A stretch of 64,000 bases of DNA from Streptomyces curacoi (lineage in GTDB: Bacteria; Actinomycetota; Actinomycetes; Streptomycetales; Streptomycetaceae). Shown in pieces: positions 46,793-55,893 of this stretch. The translations under genes and the position numbers were made by a program. Under the pieces are notes generated by a model that had not been told where the DNA came from, did no database searches, and worked only from the letters and a program-made list of their open reading frames with translations. Positions within the stretch are counted from its first letter, which is position 1. The number at the start of each line of letters is the position of its first letter. The stretch covers positions 598,713 through 662,712 of the forward strand of contig NZ_KQ947986.1 in NCBI RefSeq assembly GCF_001513975.1, in the 5' to 3' direction.

Positions 46793-48592
46793 ATGAGCAC
46801 CAAGGTCGCCGACCACGTCCTGCAGCGCCTGCGCGAGTGGGGTGTGGAGCATGTCTTCGGCTATCCCGGCGACGGCATCAACGGTCTGCTCGCCGCCTGG
46901 GGCCGGGCCGAGAACCAGCCCCGCTTCATCCAGTCCCGGCACGAGGAGATGTCCGCGTTCCAGGCGGTCGGTTACGCCAAGTTCAGCGGCCGTGTCGGAG
47001 TGTGCGCGGCGACGTCCGGCCCGGGCGCGATCCACCTCCTCAACGGCCTGTACGACGCCAAGCTCGACCACGTCCCCGTCCTGGCGATCGTCGGCCAGAC
47101 GCACCGCACCGCGATGGGCGGCTCGTATCAGCAGGAGGTGGACCTGCACACGCTGTTCAAGGACGTCGCCTCGGACTTCGTGGAGACGGTGACGGTCCCC
47201 GAGCAGCTGCCGAACGTCCTGGACCGGGCGATCCGCACCGCGTACGCGCGCCGCGCCCCCACGGCGATCATCATCCCCGGCGATGTGCAGGAGCTCGACT
47301 ACTCGCCGCCGACGCACGAGTTCAAGATGGTGCCGTCCAGTCTGGGCCGCAGTTCCTGGACCGCGATCCCCTCGGACGACTCGATCCGCCAGGCGGCCGA
47401 GATCCTCAACACCGGTGACAAGGTGGCGATCCTGGTCGGCCAGGGCGCGGCCGGCGCGAGGGCCGAGGTGGAGCAGGTCGCCGAACTGCTCGGCGCCGGC
47501 GTGGCCAAGGCGCTGCTCGGCAAGGACGTGCTGAGCGACGAACTGCCGTATGTCACCGGCGCGATCGGCCTGCTGGGCACCCGTCCGTCGTACGAGCTGA
47601 TGCGGGACTGCGACACGCTGCTGACCATCGGCTCCTCCTTCCCCTACACGCAGTTCCTGCCGGACTTCGGCAAGGCGCGGGGTGTGCAGATCGACATCGA
47701 TCCGCACATGGTGGGCATGCGCTACCCGTACGAGGTGAACCTCGTCGGCGACGCGAAGGCGACGCTGGAGCGGCTGATCCCGTTGATCGAGGGCGGCCGT
47801 GGGCGCGAGTGGTTCGACACGGTGTGCGACAACGTGGCGCACTGGCGGGAGGTCATGGAGCGGCGGGCGCACCTGTCGGCCGATCCGATCAACCCGGAGT
47901 ACGTCGCCCGTGCCCTGGACCCGCTGCTCCCCGAGAACGCGATCATCAGCTCGGACTCGGGTTCGGCGGCCAACTGGTACGCCCGCCATCTGACGATGCG
48001 GCCCGGCATGCGTGCGTCGCTGTCCGGGACGCTGGCGACGATGGGCTGCGGGGTGCCGTACGCGATCGGCGCCAAGTTCGCCCACCCGAACCGGCCGGCG
48101 ATCGCGCTGGTCGGCGACGGCGCGATGCAGATGAACGGCCTGGCGGAGCTGATCACGGCCGCGAAGTACAAGGACCAGTGGGACGACCCGCGCCTGGTCG
48201 TCGGCGTGTTCAACAACCACGACCTCAACCAGGTCACCTGGGAGATGCGCGCCATGGAGGGCGCCCCGTCCTTCCTGCCGTCCCAGGAGATCCCCGACGT
48301 CCAGTACGCCGCCTTCGCCCGCTCCCTCGGCCTGACCGGCATCCGGGTGGAGAAGCCCGAGGACGTCGAGGCGGGCTGGCGCGCCGGGCTGGAGGCGGAC
48401 GGCCCCGCGGTGATCGAGTTCCTCACGGACCCGGCCGTACCGCCGATCCCGCCGCACGCAACCTGGGACCAGATGGAGGCGACGGCCGCGTCGATCCTGA
48501 AGGGGGACGCGGACCGGGGGTCGATGGTCAAGCAGGGGTTCAAGGCGAAGATGCAGGAGTTCCTGCCGGGGCGGGAGAAGCGGCGGGACTGA
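46793..48592 (+). CDS. Thiamine-pyrophosphate-dependent enzyme, pyruvate oxidase/acetolactate synthase-like
   Basis: The 599-residue protein, from the ATG at 46793 after AGGAGGT, has the three TPP-enzyme domains. The catalytic Glu is in RHEEMSAFQAVGYAK, the FAD-binding middle domain runs about 190-330, and the TPP motif GDGAMQMNGLAELITAAKY followed by FNNHDLNQVTW lies near 440. The closest type is PoxB-like pyruvate oxidase (EC 1.2.5.1 or 1.2.3.3), linking pyruvate to quinone or oxygen. A hairpin follows immediately. Confidence 0.86.
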   Translation: MSTKVADHVLQRLREWGVEHVFGYPGDGINGLLAAWGRAENQPRFIQSRHEEMSAFQAVGYAKFSGRVGVCAATSGPGAIHLLNGLYDAKLDHVPVLAIVGQTHRTAMGGSYQQEVDLHTLFKDVASDFVETVTVPEQLPNVLDRAIRTAYARRAPTAIIIPGDVQELDYSPPTHEFKMVPSSLGRSSWTAIPSDDSIRQAAEILNTGDKVAILVGQGAAGARAEVEQVAELLGAGVAKALLGKDVLSDELPYVTGAIGLLGTRPSYELMRDCDTLLTIGSSFPYTQFLPDFGKARGVQIDIDPHMVGMRYPYEVNLVGDAKATLERLIPLIEGGRGREWFDTVCDNVAHWREVMERRAHLSADPINPEYVARALDPLLPENAIISSDSGSAANWYARHLTMRPGMRASLSGTLATMGCGVPYAIGAKFAHPNRPAIALVGDGAMQMNGLAELITAAKYKDQWDDPRLVVGVFNNHDLNQVTWEMRAMEGAPSFLPSQEIPDVQYAAFARSLGLTGIRVEKPEDVEAGWRAGLEADGPAVIEFLTDPAVPPIPPHATWDQMEATAASILKGDADRGSMVKQGFKAKMQEFLPGREKRRD

Positions 48593-48602
48593 CGGTGGTG
48601 TA

Positions 48603-48637
48603 GGGCGCTGAACAGTTCACCGAACTGTTCAGCGCCC
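48603..48637. terminator. 15-bp bidirectional hairpin terminator
   Basis: GGGCGCTGAACAGTT pairs perfectly with AACTGTTCAGCGCCC around CACCG. The LacI stop codon lies in its right arm, so it terminates both converging reading frames. Confidence 0.9.
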
Positions 48638-49318
48638 TGCCTCGAATTCGGCCGTGGTGCCGCGCAGCACGAGGTGCGGGGTGAGGACGACCTCGCGGTG
48701 TTCGGCGCGGCCCTCGTCGAGGCGTTCGACGGCCGCGGTCACCGCGTCCCGGGCCTGCTCGCGGGCGCTCTGGCTGACGGTCGTCAGGTTGAAGCAGCTC
48801 AGCCGGGAGAGCAGGTCGTCGTCGTAGCCGGCCACGGACACCTGGCCGGGGACGGCGACACCGGCGCGGGCGAGTGCCGTCAGGACGCCGATGGCGCACT
48901 GGTCGTTGAACGCGATGACCGCGATGGGCAGGCGGGGAGCGTCCAGGAGCTGCCGGACGGCGCGTTCGCCGGCCGCCTCGGTGTTGTCCCCGGCGACGAC
49001 CCGGATGTGGTCGTCCAGGCCGTGCCGACGCATGGCGGTGCGGTGGCCGCGCCGCCGGTCGGTGGCGATGACGCCCTTGCCGCCGTCCACGTAGGCGATC
49101 TCGCGGTGGCCGAGTCCGACCAGGTGGTCGACGATCTGTCCCACGCCGTCGTCGTCCGCGGTGCGTACGACGTCCAGGGCGGCGCCCGTGATCCGACGGC
49201 CGACGGCGATGGCGGGGGCCTTGTTGTCGAGGACGGCGAGCGTGTCCGAGGGCGCGGTGGGGCCGAGCAGGATCAGGGCCTCGCTGCGGAAGGCCAGCAG
49301 CGTGTCGACGGCCCGTCA
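48629..49318 (-). pseudogene. LacI-family regulator, 5'-truncated (no DNA-binding domain)
   Basis: The minus-strand frame encodes a periplasmic-binding-like LacI effector domain: AVDTLLAFRSEALILLGP, APAIAVGRRI, DDDGVGQIVDHLVGLGHREIAYVDGG, VIAFNDQCAIGVLTALARAGVAVPG and SVAGYDDDLLSRL. Homology starts abruptly at about 49315, where an in-frame TGA (49316-49318) follows and the sequence becomes another gene. The missing part is about 110 residues, including the HTH. Translation from internal GTG (49144) could give a 171-residue fragment, but DNA binding is impossible. Confidence 0.85.
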
Positions 49319-49748
49319 CGCGAGCCACCTCCTGGCCGCGGCGTCCCCCGGCAACGCCTCCGACCCCAGCACCTGGCCGCGCTGGCCCGGCCTCCTCCCC
49401 CACCTGCTGGCCATCGCGCCGACGGACCTGACCGTCGCCGGCCCCCGTATGGCCGCTCTGGAGGCCCGCCGCTTCCTGGCCGACCACGGCGAGCAGCCCA
49501 AAGCCCTGGCGCGGCTGGAGGAACTGCACGACGCCTGGGCGGCCCACCTCGGGCCGGACCACCAGCACACGCTGTGGGCCGGCGCCCACCGGGCCCGGGT
49601 CGGTGCGGAGACCGGCCACAGGGAGGCGGCGAAGCGGCTGCTGACCGAGGTGTACTCACGGCAGCGACGCGTGCTGGGCGAAGGGCATCCCGACACCCTC
49701 AGCACCGCCCTCCTGCTCGCTGCCCCGGAGCAGCAGCCCTCTCAGTGA
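49311..49748 (+). pseudogene. TPR/NB-ARC-type protein, C-terminal fragment
   Basis: On the plus strand, starting at the breakpoint, the frame reads ARHASHLLAAASPGNASDPSTWPRW, then LPHLLAIAP, and TPR units LARLEELHDAWAAHLGPDHQHTL and AAKRLLTEVYSRQRRVLGEGHPDTLS. This is the C-terminal end of the long tetratricopeptide proteins with NB-ARC that are common in Streptomyces. Everything before it is absent and no start is available at the junction (in-frame starts upstream lie in LacI antisense). It is a remnant. Confidence 0.82.
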
Positions 49749-49873
49749 CCCAGCGCCGCCCCCTCCGGCCGGTCCTCGTCCTTCTCCTTCGGCAGCAGCA
49801 GATCCTCATAGCGGCCCAGTGCCAGCACCACGCCGAGCATGAGGATCGGGAGCAGCACAGCGAGTAGCGCCAT
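49742..49873 (-). CDS. Small membrane protein, 43 residues
   Basis: The short gene (ATG at 49873 after AAGGACC) encodes MALLAVLLPILMLGVVLALGRY, a single membrane helix, and a charged tail (LLLPKEKDEDRPEG). It does not match KdpF closely. It overlaps the end of the converging TPR fragment by 7 bp. Size, ribosome site and helix support it, but function is unknown. Confidence 0.6.
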   Translation of the reverse strand: MALLAVLLPILMLGVVLALGRYEDLLLPKEKDEDRPEGAALGH

Positions 49874-50002
49874 GGCCTGGTCCTTCCCCGGAACGTGCGT
49901 GGGGGGTGGAGATCGGGTCTCCCTCCTTCCGGGGTGCAAACCCTGTGTCGACCCCCGGTGCGCGGGTACGCGGTGCGGACCCCCGAAGATCTGGAGGGAG
50001 TC

Positions 50003-50407
50003 ATGCAGCGAGGCAGCGACCGGCTGAGCGTTCACCGTGACGACGAGATGAAGCACGAACTGCAGGGCCTGCTGAGGTCCGGCCACCCCACCCGGACCGA
50101 GGAGTGGCACGACCCGGAGCCGACGGCCGACGACGACCCGGCGGTGGCGCACGGGCCGGTGGGGTGGCCGGGGCCCTCGGCGGCGTCCCTGGAGACGATC
50201 CGGCTGGAGCTGGCGCGGATTCTGGGCCGCAGCGCCTTCCCGGCAACCCCGCGGGAGCTGACCGACGCGCTGCGCCGCGGATACGCGCCCGACGCCCTTG
50301 TCGAGCCGGTGGAGCGGCTGCCGCGCACTGCGCGCTTCGCCAACGTGCAGGAGCTGGCCGAGGCCCTGACCGGGGCCGGGCCGTCCGGCCGGCGGAGGAA
50401 CGCATAG
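50003..50407 (+). CDS. DUF2795-like protein
   Basis: The 134-residue protein starts at 50003, five bases after GGAGGGAG. A charged, His-rich N-terminus (about 1-60, MQRGSDRLSVHRDDEMKHELQGLLRSGHP) precedes a helical DUF2795 domain (about 65-130, LELARILGRSAFPATPRELTDALRRGYAP). The family is found in actinobacteria and is often near stress genes, as here. It begins a run of five co-directional genes. Confidence 0.72.
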   Translation: MQRGSDRLSVHRDDEMKHELQGLLRSGHPTRTEEWHDPEPTADDDPAVAHGPVGWPGPSAASLETIRLELARILGRSAFPATPRELTDALRRGYAPDALVEPVERLPRTARFANVQELAEALTGAGPSGRRRNA

Positions 50408-50494
50408 GGGACCGGTCGGTGGGTACTGCGGCGGGGTCACGCCGACCCGGCCGCAGTACCGGTACCGGCCGGGGCAACGCAGGAAGGGCCAGTG

Positions 50495-50914
50495 ATGGCT
50501 GATTTCGTGAGGGACGTCATGACACCGGGCGTGGTCGCCGTCCGCCCGGACGCCTCGCTCGTGGAGGCGGCGCAGCTGATGCGCGCGCAGGACATCGGCG
50601 ATGTGGTGGTGGCCGACGGACAGCAGGTCGTGGGTGTGCTCACCGACCGTGACATCACGGTGCGGGCGGTCGCGGACGGCGCCGATCCGCTGACGGTGAG
50701 CGCGCAGTCGGTGTGTACCAGGGACCCGGTGATGGTCGACCCCGGTGAGCGGGTGTCCGTCGCGGTCGCGCTGATGCGCGAGCACGCCGTACGCCGGCTG
50801 CCGGTCGTCGAGGACGGGCTGCCGGTCGGCGTCGTCAGTCTGGGGGATCTGGCCGAGACCCAGGATCCCGGCTCGGCGCTGGCCGAGATCAGCCGTGCAG
50901 CGCCGGACCAGTGA
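50495..50914 (+). CDS. Paired-CBS-domain protein
   Basis: The 139-residue protein starts with ATG at 50495, six bases after AGGAAGGG; the GTG three bases before is less well spaced. Two CBS motifs are present (about 5-60 and 70-128): VRDVMTPGVVAVRPDASLVEAAQLM and VCTRDPVMVDPGERVSVAVALM. CBS pairs bind adenosine nucleotides and sense energy status. In Streptomyces such small CBS proteins are common in stress operons. The stop overlaps the following gene's possible GTG. Confidence 0.88.
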   Translation: MADFVRDVMTPGVVAVRPDASLVEAAQLMRAQDIGDVVVADGQQVVGVLTDRDITVRAVADGADPLTVSAQSVCTRDPVMVDPGERVSVAVALMREHAVRRLPVVEDGLPVGVVSLGDLAETQDPGSALAEISRAAPDQ

Positions 50915-50919
50915 GGCCC

Positions 50920-51576
50920 ATGGGACGGGACCAGGCCGCCGAGATCAGCGCCTCCGGCGTCACCGTGGATGTCGGTGACGCCACGGTCCGCTATCTGCTG
51001 TACGGACTGCTGCCGAGCTGGTTCGTGCCGGGCCTCGCCGACTGGTGGATGCACCGGCGGACCCGGATCGAGGAGACCGCGGGCACCAAGGAGTCGCTGA
51101 TCCACTCGCTGATGATGGCCGAGGTGGGGCTGCCCATCGCGCTGACCCTGCGCTACGAGGTCAATCCGCTGCTGCTGAGTGCGCAGCTGGGCGCGACCGC
51201 GGCGCACGAGGCGACGGCGCTGTGGGACGTACGCACGGCCGTCGACAGCGACCGCGAGGTCAAGCCGGTCGAGCAGCACATCCACAGTTTCCTGGAGTCG
51301 CTGCCGTTCGCCGCGCTGGCCTCGCTGATGTGTCTGCACGCCGACCAGGTGAAGTCCCTGCTGCGCGGCGGGCGCGGCGATCCGGACGCGTGGCGTCTCG
51401 TACCGCGCCGGCGGCCGCTGTCCCGCGGTTATCTCGCGGGCATCGGGGTCGCCATCGGCGCCTGTGTGCTGCTGCCGTACGGCGAGGAGCTGCTGCGCTG
51501 TGTGCGCGCCCGCAGGCGGGACAAGAAGCGCGTCACGAGCGACGAGGCCCGTTTCCGGGCCACGGAAGGACGTTGA
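50920..51576 (+). CDS. Hypothetical membrane-associated protein
   Basis: A start at ATG 50920 is chosen; GTG at 50911 overlaps the preceding TGA and is equally possible. The 218-residue protein has hydrophobic segments near residues 20-40, 55-75, 135-155 and 180-200 (GIGVAIGACVLLPYGEELLR). There are conserved Asp, His and Trp residues (LADWWMHRRTR, HEATALWD) resembling a membrane hydrolase, but I do not recognise the family. It lies between the CBS and PfpI genes. Confidence 0.72.
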   Translation: MGRDQAAEISASGVTVDVGDATVRYLLYGLLPSWFVPGLADWWMHRRTRIEETAGTKESLIHSLMMAEVGLPIALTLRYEVNPLLLSAQLGATAAHEATALWDVRTAVDSDREVKPVEQHIHSFLESLPFAALASLMCLHADQVKSLLRGGRGDPDAWRLVPRRRPLSRGYLAGIGVAIGACVLLPYGEELLRCVRARRRDKKRVTSDEARFRATEGR

Positions 51577-51582
51577 ACCATC

Positions 51583-52125
51583 ATGCGTATCGCATTTCTG
51601 ACCGCACCCGAGGGCGTCGAGCAGGTCGAGCTCACCGATCCGTGGCAGGCGGCGGTGGACGCGGGCCACGAGCCGGTGCTGGTGTCGACGAAGCCGGGCA
51701 CGATCCAGGCGTTCCACCACCTCGACAAGGCGGAGAAGTTCCCCGTGCAGGAGGTCGTGGGCGAGGCGTCGGCCGACTCCTTCGACGGGCTGGTCCTGCC
51801 GGGCGGGGTCGCCAACCCGGACTATCTGCGGATGAACCGCAAGGCCGTCGCGTTCGTGCGGGACTTCTTCGAGCAGGGCCGGCCGGTCGCCGCGATCTGC
51901 CACGCCCCGTGGACGCTGGTGGAGGCGGACGTCGTACGCGGCCGGGTGCTGACCTCCTGGCCGAGTCTGCAGACCGACCTGCGCAACGCGGGCGCCACCT
52001 GGGTCGACGAGCAGGTGCGGATCTGCGACCACGGCCCCAACAAGCTGGTCACCAGCCGTAAGCCGGACGATCTGAAGGCGTTCTGCGAGGCGTTCCTCGA
52101 GGTGTTCGCGAAGGAGGCCGCCTGA
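51583..52125 (+). CDS. DJ-1/PfpI-family protein
   Basis: The 180-residue protein starts at 51583. The nucleophile elbow is VAAICHAPWTL (Cys about residue 107) with the following His, and the acid Glu appears in TAPEGVEQVEL. The best match is the PfpI/YhbO stress proteins that act as deglycases or proteases. It is translationally coupled to the catalase gene by TGATG, fitting a joint oxidative-stress role. Confidence 0.88.
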   Translation: MRIAFLTAPEGVEQVELTDPWQAAVDAGHEPVLVSTKPGTIQAFHHLDKAEKFPVQEVVGEASADSFDGLVLPGGVANPDYLRMNRKAVAFVRDFFEQGRPVAAICHAPWTLVEADVVRGRVLTSWPSLQTDLRNAGATWVDEQVRICDHGPNKLVTSRKPDDLKAFCEAFLEVFAKEAA

Positions 52126-54218
52126 TGGAGGACCGCAAGCAGCAGCAGCGGGAGGCCTTCCGGGCGGACGACCCGACGGCCGGGCCGCTCACCACCGACC
52201 AGGGTGTGGAGGTCGACCACACCGACGACTCGCTGAGCGTGGGTGAGCGCGGCCCGACACTGATGGAGGACTTCCACTTCCGGGAGAAGCTGACCCGCTT
52301 CGACCACGAGCGGATCCCGGAGCGGGTGGTGCACGCGCGGGGCGCGGGCGCGTACGGCTACTTCGAACCGTACGAGTCCTGCGCGGAGTTCACCCGCGCG
52401 GCCTTCCTCCAGGACCCGGCGGTGAGGACGCCGGTCTTCGTGCGGTTCTCGACCGTGCAGGGGCCGAAGGGGTCGGCGGACACCGTGCGGGACGTGCGCG
52501 GATTCGCGACCAAGTTCTACACGTCGGAGGGGAACTACGACCTGGTCGGGAACAACTTCCCGGTCTTCTTCATCCAGGACGGCATCAAGTTCCCGGACTT
52601 CGTGCACGCCGTGAAGCCCGAGCCGCACAACGACATCCCGACGGGCGCGTCCGCGCACGACACCCTGTGGGACTTCGTGTCGCTGCAGCCGGAGACGCTG
52701 CACGCGATCATGTGGCTGATGTCGGACCGGGCGATCCCCCGCAGCTACCGCATGATGCAGGGCTTCGGCGTGCACACCTTCCGGTTCGTGACCGCCGAGG
52801 GGCGCGGCACGTTCGTGAAGTTCCACTGGAAGCCGAAGCTGGGCGTGCACTCGCTGGTGTGGGACGAGGCGCAGGAGTGCCAGGGGCGGGACCCGGACTT
52901 CAACCGGCGCGATCTGTGGGACGCGATCGAGGCGGGCGAGTATCCCGAGTGGGAGCTGGGTGTCCAGCTCGTGCCGGAGGAGGACGAGTTCGCCTTCGAC
53001 TTCGATCTGCTGGACGCCACGAAGATCATTCCGGAGGAGCAGGTGCCGGTGCGGCCGATCGGCCGGATGGTGCTGAACCGCAATCCGGAGAACTTCTTCG
53101 CGGAGACCGAGCAGGTGGCGTTCCACACGGCGAACGTCGTCCCCGGGATCGACTTCACCAACGACCCGCTGCTCCAGGCCCGCAACTTCTCCTACCTGGA
53201 CACGCAGTTGATCCGGCTGGGCGGCCCCAACTTCACGCAGATCCCGGTGAACCGGCCGGTGGCGCCCGTACGCACCAACCAGCGCGACGGCTACCACCAG
53301 AGCACGATCCACCGGGGCACGAACTACTTCCCGAACTCTCTCGGCGGCGGCTGCCCGGCGCACGCCGGCGTGGACGGCTCCGCGTACACGCACTACGCCG
53401 AGCGGGTCGACGGCGCCAAGATCCGCCGGCGCAGCGCCAGTTTCCAGGACCACTACACGCAGCCCGCGATGTTCTGGAACAGCATGGCGGACTGGGAGAA
53501 GCAGCACATCGTCGAGGCGTTCCGATTCGAGCTCGGCAAGGTCGGGGCGAAGTCGGTAAGGGCCCGTACGGTCGAGCATCTCGCCAAGGTGAACGGCGGC
53601 CTGGCGACCGAGGTGGCGCGTGGCATCGGGGTGCCGGAGCCGTCCGCGACGCAGGCCGCGGACAAACTCTCCTCCCCCGCGCTGAGCCTGGAGTCGCTGC
53701 GCGGTGAGGGCTCCGTCCGCACCCGGCAGGTCGCGGTCCTCGTCGCGGACGGCGTCGACCCCGCGCAGGTGGCGTCCGTGCGGGAGGCGCTCACGGCCGA
53801 GGGCGCGATCGTCGAGACGCTGGCGGCGGCGGACGGCGCGGTCCCCGGGGACGACGGTGAACCGGTCGCGGTCGACCGTGCGCTGCCGACCGTCGCCTCC
53901 GTGCTGTACGACGCCGTACTGCTGCCCGGCGGGCCCGTGGGCACCCCGGCCACGGCCGCCGACCCGGACGCGATGCGCTTCGTGCGGGGCGCGTACCGGC
54001 ACGGCAAGCCGGTGGGCGCGCTCGGCTCCGGTGTGGGCGTCCTGTCGTCCCTGGAGCCGGAGGGCGTACGGCTGTCCGCCGAGTTCCACCACACGGTGTC
54101 CGACCACGGCGTGGTGACGGACACCTCTCCGGGGCCGGCGAGCGAGGAGTTCCTCGACGCCTTCATCGCCGCCCTGTCGGCCCACCGCCACTGGGGCCGC
54201 CCGCCGGCGCGCTGCTGA
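52125..54218 (+). CDS. katE: Large-subunit (HPII-type) monofunctional catalase
   Basis: The 697-residue protein (ATG 52125) has the long-chain catalase layout. The catalytic His lies in [15 protein letters not shown], the Asn in [11 protein letters not shown] and the proximal heme Tyr in [19 protein letters not shown] flavodoxin-like DJ-1-type C-terminal domain (about 520-690, [12 protein letters not shown]) follows; its nucleophile is replaced by ALGSGVG, as in other HPII catalases. It converts hydrogen peroxide to water and oxygen. It closes the stress operon before a hairpin. Confidence 0.95.
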   Translation: MEDRKQQQREAFRADDPTAGPLTTDQGVEVDHTDDSLSVGERGPTLMEDFHFREKLTRFDHERIPERVVHARGAGAYGYFEPYESCAEFTRAAFLQDPAVRTPVFVRFSTVQGPKGSADTVRDVRGFATKFYTSEGNYDLVGNNFPVFFIQDGIKFPDFVHAVKPEPHNDIPTGASAHDTLWDFVSLQPETLHAIMWLMSDRAIPRSYRMMQGFGVHTFRFVTAEGRGTFVKFHWKPKLGVHSLVWDEAQECQGRDPDFNRRDLWDAIEAGEYPEWELGVQLVPEEDEFAFDFDLLDATKIIPEEQVPVRPIGRMVLNRNPENFFAETEQVAFHTANVVPGIDFTNDPLLQARNFSYLDTQLIRLGGPNFTQIPVNRPVAPVRTNQRDGYHQSTIHRGTNYFPNSLGGGCPAHAGVDGSAYTHYAERVDGAKIRRRSASFQDHYTQPAMFWNSMADWEKQHIVEAFRFELGKVGAKSVRARTVEHLAKVNGGLATEVARGIGVPEPSATQAADKLSSPALSLESLRGEGSVRTRQVAVLVADGVDPAQVASVREALTAEGAIVETLAAADGAVPGDDGEPVAVDRALPTVASVLYDAVLLPGGPVGTPATAADPDAMRFVRGAYRHGKPVGALGSGVGVLSSLEPEGVRLSAEFHHTVSDHGVVTDTSPGPASEEFLDAFIAALSAHRHWGRPPARC

Positions 54219-54244
54219 GCCCGCCGGACGGGGTGACAAGAGCA

Positions 54245-54287
54245 GGTGCGCCGGGCCGAGGGACTAACGGGGTCCGCCCGGCGCACC
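54245..54287 (+). terminator. Hairpin terminator after catalase
   Basis: GGTGCGCCGGGC/GCCCGGCGCACC forms a 12-bp stem with a 19-nt loop, 26 bp after the catalase stop. The opposing gene ends at 54421. Confidence 0.7.
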
Positions 54288-54420
54288 GACGCGTCCGGCC
54301 GGCGCACCACGGACCCGAAGGGCGCGCACCGGGCATGGCCGACGGAGCCGGGCTGCCATGCCCGGCTCCCCGGCTTTCCGCACCCGTCGCCCTCCAGCGG
54401 CCCCCCGGCTTTCGGGCTGC

Positions 54421-54648
54421 TCAGTCCCCGCTGCGGTCGCGGGCGCCCTCGCGGGTCCGGCCAGGCGCCACCGTGCGGCGTGGGTTGCGGCGCAGGTACT
54501 CGCCCTCCAGCTGCGCCATGCGTTCGTTGTGGGCGCGCAGCGCGTCGTTCGAGCCGTACAGCAGCGTGTCGTGGCGCGTCCGGTGGATGGTCTCCAGCTC
54601 TTTCATGAGCTGCTGGTCGTCCAGCCGGCCGGGGTCGACTCCGGTCAT
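54421..54648 (-). CDS. Small hypothetical protein (DUF6158-like)
   Basis: The start is placed at the ATG at 54648, about seven bases after a GCGGGGC stretch; an ATG ten codons upstream is possible. The 75-residue product (MTGVDPGRLDDQQLMKELETIHRTRH) is charged and helical: ELETIHRTRHDTLLYGSNDALRAHNERMAQLEGEYLRR. It resembles DUF6158, a short streptomycete family of unknown function. It is divergent from the baeRF gene by 89 bp. Confidence 0.65.
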   Translation of the reverse strand: MTGVDPGRLDDQQLMKELETIHRTRHDTLLYGSNDALRAHNERMAQLEGEYLRRNPRRTVAPGRTREGARDRSGD

Positions 54649-54737
54649 CGTGGTGCCCCGCTCGTCGTGTTCAATCATGCGGTCCGGGTACCCGCCCGTC
54701 GAGCACACAGCACCCGAGCGGCGTACGGGAGAGAGCA

Positions 54738-55844
54738 ATGGATCTCGCCTTTCTGCATCCACTGTACGAACACCCCGGCCCCTGGGCCTCCGTGTACGTC
54801 GACACTTCCAGGCATACGGAGGCCACGCCCCATGAGCGGCACCTGACCGCTCAGGCCCTGTCCCGGGAGCTGGCCGAGCAGGGCGCCGACGACGCGACCT
54901 GCCAGGCGGTGCGATCCGCGCTGGAGGGACTGGAGCACTCCTCCGAGCCCCATGGCCGCGCGGTCTTCGCCCGTGCGGGTGAGGTGGTCCTGGATCCGCC
55001 GCTGGCCCGCGCCCCGCTGCGCGACAGCGCGCACTGGGCGCCGCTGCCGCACACCGCGCCGCTCCTGGAGCTGGCGGGCGAGGACCCGGTCTGCGTGGTC
55101 GCCTACGTCGACCGCAAGGGCGCCGCCTTCGAGCTGCGCACCGCGCTGGGCCGGCAGGACGTCGGCTCGGTCACCGGCCGGCAGCATCCGATCCACCGGA
55201 CGAGCACGGTCGACTGGTCCGAACGGCACTTCCAGCTCAAGGTGGAGAACACCTGGGAGCACAACGCGGCCGAGATCGCCGACGCGCTCACCGTCTGCCA
55301 GGAGGAGACCCGCGCGGACCTGCTGATCCTCGTCGGCGACGACCGGGAGCGGCGGACCGTGCACGAACGTCTGCCGCAGCGGCTGCACGACCTCGTGGTC
55401 GAGGCCCCGCACGGCACCGGCAGCAGGCTGCTCGACCAGGACGTCGAACAGGCCCGTCAGGAGCATGTACGGCAGCGGGCGGCGCGCGAGCTGGAGCGGT
55501 TCCTGGCGGCTCGCGAACCGGATGGCGAGGGGCGTGCCGGGGCGGTGGAGGGCGTGCCCGCGCTGATCGAGGCCGCCCGTGAGCACCGTATCGACGAACT
55601 CCTGATCCGCCCGGACGCCCCCGACGCGCACCGCGAGGTGTGGATCGGCGAGGATCCGGACCAGCTGGCGGTGCGCCGCACGGACCTGAAGATCCTCGGC
55701 GAACAGCACTCCTGGCCGGCCAGGGCGGACGACGCGCTGATCCGCTCCGCCGTCGCGACGGGTGCCGCGGCCCTGTCGGTCACCCCGGCGGACCCGGCCA
55801 CGGAGCCCGCGGGCGGGCTGGGGGCGCTGCTGCGCTGGTCGTGA
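54738..55844 (+). CDS. Bacterial eRF1-like (baeRF/Rv2629-like) protein
   Basis: The 368-residue protein (ATG 54738) has the order MDLAFLHPLYEHPGPWASVYVDTSRHTE, a middle Vms1/eRF1-like alpha/beta domain (about 120-235, VVAYVDRKGAAFELRTA, LLILVGDDRERRTVHERLP) and a C-terminal domain with a predicted L7Ae-like fold (about 250-365, IDELLIRPDAPDAHREVW). The family is proposed to bind ribosomes or hydrolyse peptidyl-tRNA in stress. No catalytic residue can be assigned with certainty. Confidence 0.75.
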   Translation: MDLAFLHPLYEHPGPWASVYVDTSRHTEATPHERHLTAQALSRELAEQGADDATCQAVRSALEGLEHSSEPHGRAVFARAGEVVLDPPLARAPLRDSAHWAPLPHTAPLLELAGEDPVCVVAYVDRKGAAFELRTALGRQDVGSVTGRQHPIHRTSTVDWSERHFQLKVENTWEHNAAEIADALTVCQEETRADLLILVGDDRERRTVHERLPQRLHDLVVEAPHGTGSRLLDQDVEQARQEHVRQRAARELERFLAAREPDGEGRAGAVEGVPALIEAAREHRIDELLIRPDAPDAHREVWIGEDPDQLAVRRTDLKILGEQHSWPARADDALIRSAVATGAAALSVTPADPATEPAGGLGALLRWS

Positions 55845-55847
55845 GCG

Positions 55848-55892
55848 GGCTGACCGGCGCTGCGGCCTGGGGGTCGTCAGCGCCGGTCAGCC
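55848..55892. terminator. 14-bp bidirectional hairpin terminator
   Basis: GGCTGACCGGCGCT pairs with AGCGCCGGTCAGCC around a 17-nt loop, exactly between the converging baeRF and ABC-F genes. Confidence 0.85.
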
Positions 55893-55893
55893 G

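Noticed and set aside
49161..49310. Plus-strand start of the TPR protein at 49161
   Set aside because: This part is antisense to the conserved LacI effector domain; true TPR homology begins only at the junction.
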